Source: an uncultured Lachnospiraceae bacterium (GTDB lineage: Bacteria > Bacillota > Clostridia > Lachnospirales > Lachnospiraceae). From it: a stretch of 6,324 bases of DNA. The notes below the pieces were generated by a model that searched no databases, had not been told where the DNA came from, and saw only the letters and a program-made list of their open reading frames with translations. The number at the start of each line of letters is the position of its first letter. Within the stretch, counting starts at the first letter, position 1. Positions 1-5,865 of the stretch are shown here, piece after piece. Position numbers and translations under genes: made by a program. The DNA is taken from contig CAMWNY010000160.1 of the NCBI GenBank assembly GCA_947175775.1, forward strand, positions 1 to 6,324. Direction: 5' to 3'.

Positions 1-750
1 GACAGGGAGGGGTTCAAGTGCGGTGAGTATTTCTTTTCAACGGCAGTAAATGCACAGGAGGCAATGGAGGAGGCGCTGTTTACGGCAAACCTGCTTGACA
101 AGTACAAAATCACGTTCCCTGTTGCATACGACTGCGAGGGATTTAAGAACGCGACGAGCCGCCAGTATATTTTGGGCAAGGATATTCGTACGGCGTTAGC
201 AGTGATTTTTCTTGACACAATCGCGGCAAGAGGCTATACGCCGATGTTCTACAGTTCAAGAAATGATATGGAAGGCAGCTCATACTGGGATATGAACATT
301 TTAAATAAGTACAAAGTGTGGGCGGCATGGTATCCCGCGGAGCCGTTTCCGATTACACCGGCATGTACATACACCGGCGTTCATGCAATGTGGCAGTATA
401 CGCACCAGGCGGCGCTTCCCGGAATTGCGGGAACGGTGGATATGAATGTGGCGTATTTTGGGTATGACGGCATTGCAGAGCCAAAAGACCCGTCGGGCGC
501 CCCGCACATTGATATGGCAGCGGCGGCAATGGTGCAGTATACCGATGTCAGCGAGGTGGTAACGCCGAATACGGCAGATTTGAATTTGCGGACAGTTCCG
601 AGTACGGCAAGCCCTGATACGATTGTCGTGCCAATCAATCCGGGCGATATGATACTGCGTACGGGAATCGGCAATAACGGCTGGTCGAGGGTTGTGCTCG
701 GCGATCAGGTATTGTACGCGTATACGGCATATTTGGATAAAGTGATGTAA
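1..750 (+). CDS. GH25 lysozyme-type muramidase with C-terminal SH3-like domain (5' partial)
   Basis: Glycoside hydrolase family 25 enzymes cleave the beta-1,4 bond between MurNAc and GlcNAc in peptidoglycan, so this is probably a secreted or surface wall hydrolase. The frame is open to the left edge: nt 1-63 encode GEYFFSTAVNAQEA-type sequence typical of the GH25 barrel, so the ATG at 64 is internal and the true start with any signal peptide lies outside. The family's acidic DxE pair is visible as Asp (130-132) and Glu (136-138) in VAYDCEGF. Later family-like segments are YTPMFYSS, WAAWYPAEP and MWQYTHQ followed by GTVDMNVAYFG. After about nt 540 a linker leads to a roughly 60-residue tail with LNLRTVPS, GDMILRTG and GWSRVVL, which resembles a bacterial SH3 wall-binding domain. 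The first catalytic Asp near the N-terminus cannot be checked. Family assignment is firm; a phage-derived origin cannot be excluded from this fragment. Confidence 0.9.
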   Translation, partial: DREGFKCGEYFFSTAVNAQEAMEEALFTANLLDKYKITFPVAYDCEGFKNATSRQYILGKDIRTALAVIFLDTIAARGYTPMFYSSRNDMEGSSYWDMNILNKYKVWAAWYPAEPFPITPACTYTGVHAMWQYTHQAALPGIAGTVDMNVAYFGYDGIAEPKDPSGAPHIDMAAAAMVQYTDVSEVVTPNTADLNLRTVPSTASPDTIVVPINPGDMILRTGIGNNGWSRVVLGDQVLYAYTAYLDKVM

Positions 751-766
751 AAATTTGATGTAAAAA
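743..766. repeat. 11-bp tandem direct repeat across the lysozyme stop codon
   Basis: TGATGTAAAAA occurs at 743-753 and again at 756-766, a 13-bp period that duplicates the stop codon context of the lysozyme gene. It is probably a small slippage duplication. No function is evident. Confidence 0.6.
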
Positions 767-799
767 ATGAAAAACCCCCTTTTCTTGCGCAAAATTATG

Positions 800-808
800 T
801 GCTATACT
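800..808 (+). promoter_or_regulatory. Extended -10 promoter for scfA
   Basis: TGCTATACT (800-808) matches the extended -10 pattern TGnTATAAT with one mismatch in the hexamer. At the expected distance upstream (about 780-786) there is only a T-rich sequence, so the -35 box is weak; TTGCGC at 785-790 is too close (12-nt spacer). Transcription would start near 815 and give a leader of about 57 nt before scfA. I see no stem-loop terminator between the lysozyme stop and this site, so some read-through from upstream is possible. Confidence 0.55.
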
Positions 809-871
809 ACATGGAGCTAATGCTTTTTAAGCGCTATGGGCGATAATTCGGATAAGGAGGCATATCATAAA

Positions 872-1015
872 ATGAAGCACATTAAAACATTAACAACAAG
901 AGACTATAAAGAGTCAATGAAAAAAGGCGGATGCGGAGAATGTCAGACATCCTGCCAGTCAGCTTGTAAAACATCCTGCACAGTTGGAAACCAAAGCTGC
1001 GAAAACACAAAATAA
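872..1015 (+). CDS. scfA: Six-cysteine ranthipeptide precursor SCIFF
   Basis: This short gene encodes 47 residues beginning MKHIKTLTTRDYKESMKKGG. The C-terminal core has exactly six cysteines at 21, 24, 28, 32, 36 and 43 (GGCGECQTSCQSACKTSC, then TVGNQSC), which is the SCIFF signature (six cysteines in forty-five residues). The N-terminal ~20 residues are the conserved leader bound by the maturase. In characterised SCIFF peptides the radical SAM maturase joins Cys32 to the alpha carbon of Thr37; both residues are at those positions here. The start is set by AAGGAGG at 854-860, 11 nt upstream of the ATG. The cognate maturase gene lies 280 nt downstream. Work in solventogenic clostridia has linked ranthipeptides to population-level regulation; the role here is not known. 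Identification is essentially certain from the motif and the partner gene. Confidence 0.96.
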   Translation: MKHIKTLTTRDYKESMKKGGCGECQTSCQSACKTSCTVGNQSCENTK

Positions 1016-1019
1016 CAGG

Positions 1020-1044
1020 TGTTATACTGTTGGCATGTTACAAT
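1020..1044 (+). promoter_or_regulatory. Two possible extended -10 elements after scfA
   Basis: TGTTATACT (1020-1028) and TGTTACAAT (1036-1044) both fit TGnTATAAT with one or two mismatches. Neither has a recognisable -35 hexamer 16-18 nt upstream. If active, they would start transcription just before the run of stem-loops and provide scfB with a transcript separate from scfA. Confidence 0.3.
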
Positions 1045-1070
1045 AGAAAGAAATTGAGTAAATGTTCAGC

Positions 1071-1234
1071 ACAGGGTTTTGCACTTGCTGTAAAATCCGT
1101 ATAAAAACGTGGTGGAAGTAAAGCGTCAACCCAACCACGAAGTGGTTTTTGAATGGGTTGATGCTCGTAACTATGAAGGTACTGAATAGTTATGAACTTG
1201 TTTAAGCAGCGATTGTTACAGGTCGCTGCTTTAT
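1071..1234 (+). ncRNA. Candidate structured RNA element between scfA and scfB
   Basis: Four consecutive stem-loops can be read directly. Hairpin A: 1071-1080 pairs with 1092-1100 (nine pairs, one bulged A, one G-U, 11-nt loop). Hairpin B: AGCGTCAACCCA (1122-1133) pairs with TGGGTTGATGCT (1154-1165), twelve pairs with one G-U, and encloses ACCAC (1134-1138) with GTGGT (1142-1146) around a GAA loop, leaving a 7-nt one-sided bulge. Hairpin C: CGTAACTAT (1166-1174) pairs with ATAGTTATG (1186-1194), nine pairs with one G-U. Hairpin D: 1204-1212 with 1223-1231, listed separately. The element could be a leader or attenuator of scfB, an independent small RNA, or the remnant of a small mobile repeat. 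I do not recognise it as a named RNA family. No credible protein is encoded here on either strand. Confidence 0.4.
1204..1234 (+). terminator. Terminator-like hairpin before scfB
   Basis: AAGCAGCGA (1204-1212) and TCGCTGCTT (1223-1231) form a perfect 9-bp stem with a 10-nt loop, followed by a short, interrupted T/A tail (TTATAT). The GC-rich stem fits an intrinsic terminator, but the U-tract is weak. It would allow partial termination so that scfA mRNA exceeds scfB mRNA. Confidence 0.45.
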
Positions 1235-1278
1235 ATCTGTCTTGCAGAAAGAACGATTGAAACAAATAGAAATCAGAA

Positions 1279-1284
1279 AAAGGA
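1279..1284 (+). promoter_or_regulatory. Ribosome binding site for the TTG start of scfB
   Basis: AAAGGA lies 11 nt upstream of the TTG at 1296. It supports this rare start codon, which also gives the N-terminus MIHQYKNNGYN expected for SCIFF maturases. Confidence 0.6.
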
Positions 1285-1295
1285 ACGGTTGAAAA

Positions 1296-2672
1296 TTGAT
1301 ACATCAATATAAAAATAACGGCTATAATATCGTGCTGGACGTCAACAGCGGTTCGGTGCACGTTGTGGACGATAAGGTCTACGGTGTGATTGCCCGTATG
1401 GTAGAGGACAGGCTCGAGCATGCGGACAGGGACGCCATTTTAACAGCATTGCGCGGGGAAAATACAGATGATGCGGAATTGACGGAAATGGTTGATGAAA
1501 TCATCGAATTGCGTGACGACGGAATGCTGTTTACGGAGGATATTTACGAAAAAAGCATTGACGCGTTTCAAAACCGTGAGACGGTCGTGAAAGCGCTGTG
1601 TTTACATATTGCCCATGACTGCAATTTAAAGTGTCAATACTGCTTTGCCGAGGAGGGTGAGTACCACGGAAGACGCGCGCTGATGAGCTATGAGGTCGGA
1701 AAGAAGGCGCTTGACTTTTTGGTCGCAAATTCGGGGCACCGCGTCAATTTGGAGGTGGATTTCTTCGGTGGAGAGCCGCTGATGAACTGGCAGGTGGTAA
1801 AGGATTTGGTGGCATACGGCAGAAGCCTGGAAAAGCCTCATAATAAGAAGTTCCGCTTCACGCTTACCACAAACGGCGTGCTGTTGGACGATGACGTGAT
1901 TGCCTTTGCAAACAAGGAAATGGCAAACATTGTCTTAAGCGTTGACGGCAGAAAGGAAGTCCATGACAAAATGCGTCCGATGGCGGGCGGTCAGGGAAGC
2001 TATGACCTAATCATACCAAAGTTCCAAAAGGTTGCAGAGAGCCGGAATCAGACGAATTATTATGTCAGAGGAACCTTTACGCATTTTAACAGGGACTTTG
2101 CGGCAGATGTCTGCCACTTGGCGGATTTGGGATTTCAGCAGATTTCCGTGGAGCCTGTGGTTGCGCCCGAAAGTGCGCCGTATGCGCTTACACAGGAAGA
2201 TTTGCCCGCGCTTCTTGCGGAGTATGACAAGCTTGCCGCGGAGATGATAAAACGCAAAAAAGAAGGAAATGCTTTCAATTTCTTTCATTTTATGATAGAT
2301 TTAAAAGGTGGTCCCTGCGTGTACAAGCGTCTGTCGGGCTGCGGTTCCGGTACGGAGTATCTTGCGGTTACTCCGTGGGGGGACTTTTACCCCTGTCACC
2401 AGTTTGTGGGGCAGGAAGAGTTTCTTATGGGAAATGTGGATGAAGGGATTACAAACACTGAAATCCGCGAACAATTTAAGACATGTAATGTATATTCAAA
2501 GGAGAAGTGCAAAAACTGTTTTGCGAAATTTTACTGCAGCGGCGGCTGCGCGGCAAATTCCTACAATTTTCACGGAAGCATTCATGATGTCTATGACTTA
2601 GGCTGTGAGCTTCAGAGAAAGCGGGTTGAGTGTGCAATCATGTTGAAGGCGGCATTTGCCGAAGAAAATTAA
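1296..2672 (+). CDS. scfB: SCIFF peptide maturase, radical SAM/SPASM thioether-forming enzyme
   Basis: This cytoplasmic enzyme uses S-adenosylmethionine and iron-sulfur clusters to make a Cys-Thr thioether in the SCIFF peptide. The 458 residues read in family order: an N-terminal peptide-binding region (about 1-90, RRE type, with NIVLDVNSGSVHVVDD); the radical SAM motif CNLKCQYC with Cys109, Cys113 and Cys116; GGEP at 158-161; and a C-terminal SPASM domain. The SPASM cysteines are Cys349-X12-Gly-X4-Cys367, then Cys405-X2-Cys408-X5-Cys414-X3-Cys418 and Cys437, with Cys341 as a further candidate ligand. All cluster-binding positions appear intact. Translation starts at a TTG behind AAAGGA. The substrate gene scfA lies upstream across the structured gap; secDF follows after 55 nt. 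Length and motifs match known SCIFF maturases, so the call is firm. Confidence 0.96.
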   Translation: MIHQYKNNGYNIVLDVNSGSVHVVDDKVYGVIARMVEDRLEHADRDAILTALRGENTDDAELTEMVDEIIELRDDGMLFTEDIYEKSIDAFQNRETVVKALCLHIAHDCNLKCQYCFAEEGEYHGRRALMSYEVGKKALDFLVANSGHRVNLEVDFFGGEPLMNWQVVKDLVAYGRSLEKPHNKKFRFTLTTNGVLLDDDVIAFANKEMANIVLSVDGRKEVHDKMRPMAGGQGSYDLIIPKFQKVAESRNQTNYYVRGTFTHFNRDFAADVCHLADLGFQQISVEPVVAPESAPYALTQEDLPALLAEYDKLAAEMIKRKKEGNAFNFFHFMIDLKGGPCVYKRLSGCGSGTEYLAVTPWGDFYPCHQFVGQEEFLMGNVDEGITNTEIREQFKTCNVYSKEKCKNCFAKFYCSGGCAANSYNFHGSIHDVYDLGCELQRKRVECAIMLKAAFAEEN

Positions 2673-2673
2673 A

Positions 2674-2703
2674 ATACATTAGATGCCAGTACATTCAATG
2701 TAT
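2674..2703. repeat. Overlapping inverted repeats in the scfB-secDF gap
   Basis: ATACATT (2674-2680) is the inverted copy of AATGTAT (2697-2703). Within this, TACATT-C-AATGTA (2690-2702) is a 13-bp palindrome with a single central base. The 1-base centre suits a DNA-binding site better than an RNA hairpin, while the wider pair could form a weak RNA stem just ahead of the secDF ribosome binding site. Function is unknown. Confidence 0.4.
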
Positions 2704-2710
2704 GAAAGAA

Positions 2711-2717
2711 AAAGGAG
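2711..2717 (+). promoter_or_regulatory. Ribosome binding site that fixes the secDF start
   Basis: AAAGGAG ends 10 nt before the ATG at 2728. The in-frame ATG at 2683 has no comparable site upstream, so the start at 2728 is preferred. Confidence 0.8.
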
Positions 2718-2727
2718 TAATCAAGCA

Positions 2728-4971
2728 ATGAAAAAAAGTAAAGGGATTCTAACCTTAGTCCTGACGCTTGTGATTATGGCGGCGTTGGGATATGTGGCTG
2801 TTTTTGGTATCGGTACGGAAAAAGCAGGCGCAGCGTCGGAAATTAAGCAGGGACTTGACCTTGCGGGCGGCGTGAGTATAACATATCAGGTTGTGGGTGA
2901 TGAGAAGCCGTCATCTGAGGATATGAGCGATACGATTTACAAATTGCAGAAGCGTGTACAGGTATACAGTACGGAAGCGCAGGTATATCAGGAGGGCGAC
3001 GACCGTATCAATATCGAAATCCCCGGTGTATCGGACGCGAACACGATTTTGGAGGATTTGGGAAGACCGGGGGCGTTGTATTTTATCGCGCAGACGGACG
3101 CAGACGGCAATGAGAACTATTCTTATACAGGTTCAGGCGAAACAGGCTATTCTTTAAATAAGACGATTGATGAGCTGCTTGCTGACGGCAGTATCGTGCT
3201 CGAGGGTACGGACGTTGCTGCAGCACAGGGCGGTACGGGCAGTGACTCGCTTGGCAACAGCCAGTTTGTGGTAGATTTGATTTTTACGGACGCGGGCACG
3301 ACGAAGTTTGGCGATGCGACGACAAAGGCATTTGCAAACGGTCAGTCGATTGGTATTTACTATGACCAGGATTTTATCAGCGTGCCGAATGTACAGGCTG
3401 CGCTGACGGACGGGAAAGCGCAGATTACCGGTATGGGCAGCTTTGAAGATGCCGAGAAGCTTGCAAGCCAGATTCGTATCGGCGGATTGAAGCTTGAGCT
3501 TGAGGAGCTGCGCTCGAACGTGGTTGGTGCACAGCTTGGTGCGGAGGCGATTAATACAAGCCTTACGGCGGCATTGATTGGTTTGATTATCATTGCGGTA
3601 TTTATGATTATTGTTTACCGCGTTCCGGGACTTTCATCAGTGCTTGCGCTGGTTATTTATACGATTTTAACGGTGCTTTGCCTCAATATGTTTGAGATTA
3701 CATTGACACTGCCCGGTATTGCAGGTATTATCCTTTCGATTGGTATGGCAGTCGACGCGAACGTTATCATATTTGCACGTATCCGTGAGGAGATTACGGC
3801 GGGCAAATCGGTCAGAAGCGCGATTGACGACGGATTTAAAAAGGCGCTTTCCGCGATTGTTGACGGTAACGTGACGACTTTGATTGCGGCTTTGGTGCTT
3901 GCGCTCAAGGGCTCCGGTACGGTAAAGGGCTTCGCGTACACACTTGCGCTTGGTATCGTGATTTCGATGTTTACGGCGCTTGTGGTGACAAGGCTGATTT
4001 TGAAGGCATTCTTTGCAATCGGCTTAAAGGATGTTAAGTTCTACGGAATGAACAGGGAACGGCAGACGGTCAATTTCCTTGCAAAGAAAAATCTGTTCTT
4101 TGGTATTTCCATTGCGGCGATTGTTGCGGGATTTGTATTTATGGGCATTAACGGTGCGTCAACCGGCAAGATTTTGAATTACAGCCTTGACTTTGTCGGC
4201 GGTACTTCGACGAATGTGACATTTAACGAGGATATGGATTTGGCGCAGATTGATTCGACGGTTGTTCCTGTATTCAGCAATATCACGGGCGACGGTGCGG
4301 TTCAGGTGCAGAAGGTTGCAGGCTCGAATGAGGTTATTTTTAAGACGAGAGAGCTGAATGTGGACGAGAGACAGCAGCTGGAGCAGGATTTGGTAGATAA
4401 CTTCGGTGTCAACAAGGATTTGATTACGGCGGAGACGATTAGCTCGACCATCAGTTCGGAGATGAAAGCTGACGCGATTGTGGCGGTTGTGATTGCGACA
4501 ATCTGTATGCTGATTTATATTTGGTTCCGGTTTAAGGACATTCGCTTTGCGGCAAGCTCTGTTGCGGCATTAGTCCACGACGTTTTGGTGGTGCTTGCGT
4601 TTTACGCGATTGCGAAGGTGTCCGTGGGCAGCACGTTTATTGCGTGTATGCTGACGATTGTCGGTTATTCGATTAACGCAACAATTGTTATTTTTGACCG
4701 TATCAGGGAAAATCTTGCGGGAATGCTCAAGAAGGACAGCCTTGATGAACTGGTAAACAGAAGTATCAGTCAGACGCTTTCGAGAAGTATTTTTACTTCC
4801 CTCACAACATTTGTTATGGTGGCGGCGCTGTTTGTGCTTGGCGTAACGTCAATCAGAGAGTTTGCGCTTCCGCTGATGGTTGGTATTGTATGCGGTACGT
4901 ATTCTTCGGTATGCATTACGGGTGCACTGTGGTATGTACTGAGAACGAAGATTGCAAAAAAGAAGGCATAG
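2728..4971 (+). CDS. secDF: SecD-SecF fusion, protein translocase accessory subunit
   Basis: SecDF is an ion-gradient-driven membrane protein that pulls preproteins out of the SecYEG channel on the outer face. The 747 residues carry a SecD half and a SecF half, each with one TM helix, an extracytoplasmic domain and five further TM helices. SecD marks: TM1 about 5-28, GLDLAGG at 42-48, IEIPGV near 96, AEKLASQIRIGG before TM2, and AVDANVIIF in TM4 (about 341-349) with the conserved Asp343. SecF marks: TM7 about 456-474, LDFVGGT at 487-493, VHDV at 616-619, GYSINATIVIFDRI at 646-659 and RSIFTSLTT from Arg686. The SecF motif normally reads GYSxND; here the Asp is Ala651 (codon GCA, 4678-4680). 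The first residues MKKSKG followed by a hydrophobic helix fit a membrane start at 2728. It is likely co-transcribed with scfB and ends at a strong terminator. Confidence 0.95.
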   Translation: MKKSKGILTLVLTLVIMAALGYVAVFGIGTEKAGAASEIKQGLDLAGGVSITYQVVGDEKPSSEDMSDTIYKLQKRVQVYSTEAQVYQEGDDRINIEIPGVSDANTILEDLGRPGALYFIAQTDADGNENYSYTGSGETGYSLNKTIDELLADGSIVLEGTDVAAAQGGTGSDSLGNSQFVVDLIFTDAGTTKFGDATTKAFANGQSIGIYYDQDFISVPNVQAALTDGKAQITGMGSFEDAEKLASQIRIGGLKLELEELRSNVVGAQLGAEAINTSLTAALIGLIIIAVFMIIVYRVPGLSSVLALVIYTILTVLCLNMFEITLTLPGIAGIILSIGMAVDANVIIFARIREEITAGKSVRSAIDDGFKKALSAIVDGNVTTLIAALVLALKGSGTVKGFAYTLALGIVISMFTALVVTRLILKAFFAIGLKDVKFYGMNRERQTVNFLAKKNLFFGISIAAIVAGFVFMGINGASTGKILNYSLDFVGGTSTNVTFNEDMDLAQIDSTVVPVFSNITGDGAVQVQKVAGSNEVIFKTRELNVDERQQLEQDLVDNFGVNKDLITAETISSTISSEMKADAIVAVVIATICMLIYIWFRFKDIRFAASSVAALVHDVLVVLAFYAIAKVSVGSTFIACMLTIVGYSINATIVIFDRIRENLAGMLKKDSLDELVNRSISQTLSRSIFTSLTTFVMVAALFVLGVTSIREFALPLMVGIVCGTYSSVCITGALWYVLRTKIAKKKA

Positions 4972-4976
4972 AGCAT

Positions 4977-5006
4977 AAGCCGCGGCGATGGCAGCCGCGG
5001 CTTTTT
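4977..5006 (+). terminator. Strong intrinsic terminator after secDF
   Basis: AAGCCGCGGC (4977-4986) pairs perfectly with GCCGCGGCTT (4994-5003) around a 7-nt loop, followed by more Ts (TTTTT at 5002-5006). Flanking GCATAA (4973-4978) and TTATGC (5005-5010) can extend the stem in an alternative fold. It separates secDF from traX. Confidence 0.9.
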
Positions 5007-5086
5007 ATGCGCAGCCCAGTGCAGAGGAAAAGGTCGTTTCCCTTGCTTGATTGCAGATGGGTGTCTAAAGGAAAGTGGAATTGGTT

Positions 5087-5776
5087 ATGAGAGAACGGTT
5101 TGGAATTTCGGCGGCGGTTTTAAAGTGGATTGCGGTGGTCAGCATGGTGATTGACCATTTTGCGTGTTCGGTCTATCCTTGCTTGAACGGGCATGATTTC
5201 GAGGTTTATCGTATCCTTCGGGGAATCGGGCGGATTGCGTTTCCAATCTACTGTTATTTATTGGTGGAAGGCTTCTTCCTTACAAAGCATGTATGGCGTT
5301 ATTTGCGGAATCTGCTGCTGTTTGCGGCAGTGTCGGAAATACCGTTTAATATGGCGGTTTTCGGGCATGTTTTTTATCCGCAGGGGCAGAATGTGTACTG
5401 CGCGCTTGCGCTTGGGATGTGTGCGATGCTGCTGTTAAAGCGCGTTGACGGATTTCGCGTTTGGCAGCTTTTGGCGCAGGCGGCGGTGATTACAGTGTTT
5501 CTGTTTTTGGGAGAAGTTCTTGAAGTGGATTACCATTGGAAGGGAATCGCATTTATCGTTTTGTTTTATTATTTGCGCAAGCTGCGGTTTCGGCAGGAGG
5601 TTACGTCGGTTGTGGGCGCTGTGGCGTTTGGGATCTATGAGCGGGCGGCAGTCTTTGCGTTCCTGCCGTTATATTTATACAACGGAAAGCGGGGACGGCA
5701 GGCAAAGTATGTATTTTATGCGATTTATCCGCTGCATTTGCTTTTGTTTGGGATGCTGCGGCTTTGGCTTAGCTGA
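5087..5776 (+). CDS. TraX-family integral membrane protein
   Basis: The 229-residue product is a multi-pass membrane protein of the TraX family. The founding member, TraX of the F plasmid, N-acetylates pilin; chromosomal copies in Firmicutes have no established substrate and are thought to be membrane acyltransferases. Family-like segments in order: LKWIAVVSMVIDHFA in the first helix (IDH at 22-24), GRIAFPIYCYLLVEGFFLT (48-66), a YLRNLLLFAAVSEIPFN stretch (72-88), QNVYCALALGM (101-111), DYHWKGIAFI (148-157) and YAIYPLHLLLFGML near the C-terminus. Roughly eight hydrophobic segments are visible. The ATG at 5087 is chosen because the upstream in-frame GTG at 5075 lies only 2 nt from AAAGGA; the spacing for the ATG (14 nt from AAAGGA) is itself loose, so the start is uncertain. 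No conjugation genes are nearby. Confidence 0.88.
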   Translation: MRERFGISAAVLKWIAVVSMVIDHFACSVYPCLNGHDFEVYRILRGIGRIAFPIYCYLLVEGFFLTKHVWRYLRNLLLFAAVSEIPFNMAVFGHVFYPQGQNVYCALALGMCAMLLLKRVDGFRVWQLLAQAAVITVFLFLGEVLEVDYHWKGIAFIVLFYYLRKLRFRQEVTSVVGAVAFGIYERAAVFAFLPLYLYNGKRGRQAKYVFYAIYPLHLLLFGMLRLWLS

Positions 5777-5847
5777 CTGCGCCTGCGGCATTTGGTGCGT
5801 GAAAGGCTATGAGGACGCTTGATATTTGCAGATTAGAAAAGAAAAAC

Positions 5848-5852
5848 GGAGG
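5848..5852 (+). promoter_or_regulatory. Ribosome binding site upstream of the thioesterase gene
   Basis: GGAGG lies 13 nt before the ATG at 5866, longer than usual. An ATG-AAA-TAA minimal reading frame (5853-5861) begins directly after it, too close to be a good start. The rest of the 89-nt gap after traX shows no clear promoter or terminator, so the two genes may be co-transcribed. Confidence 0.5.
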
Positions 5853-5865
5853 ATGAAATAAACAC

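Noticed and set aside
64..66. ATG at 64 as the lysozyme start
   Set aside because: The frame is open to nt 1 and the upstream residues match GH25, so this Met is internal.
301..792. 163-codon minus-strand open frame opposite the lysozyme gene
   Set aside because: Antisense shadow of a recognised GH25 gene; rich in Cys, Arg and His with no domain pattern.
1094..1186. Plus-strand open frame (NPYKNVVEVKRQPNHEVVFEWV and onward) in the gap
   Set aside because: It is open only from a stop at 1091 to a TAG at 1187 and has no start codon or ribosome binding site. It could be a remnant of a transposon-borne gene, but nothing confirms that.
1038..1421. 127-codon minus-strand open frame across the scfA-scfB gap
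   Set aside because: Its start lies antisense inside the well-supported scfB gene, the product resembles no family I know, and its sequence is dictated by palindromic structure in the gap.
2683..2685. Upstream in-frame ATG for secDF
   Set aside because: It has no ribosome binding site, adds a polar 15-residue stretch before the membrane helix and falls within the inverted repeats; ATG 2728 has AAAGGAG at good spacing.
5043..5069. Possible promoter (TTGCTT, 15 nt, TCTAAA) before the TraX gene
   Set aside because: The spacer is short and the -10 match is poor; the expected promoter after the terminator at 4977-5006 must exist but I cannot place it with confidence.
5075..5077. GTG start for the TraX-family protein
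   Set aside because: AAAGGA is only 2 nt away. ATG 5087 begins MRERFGIS, a more natural N-terminus before the first helix.
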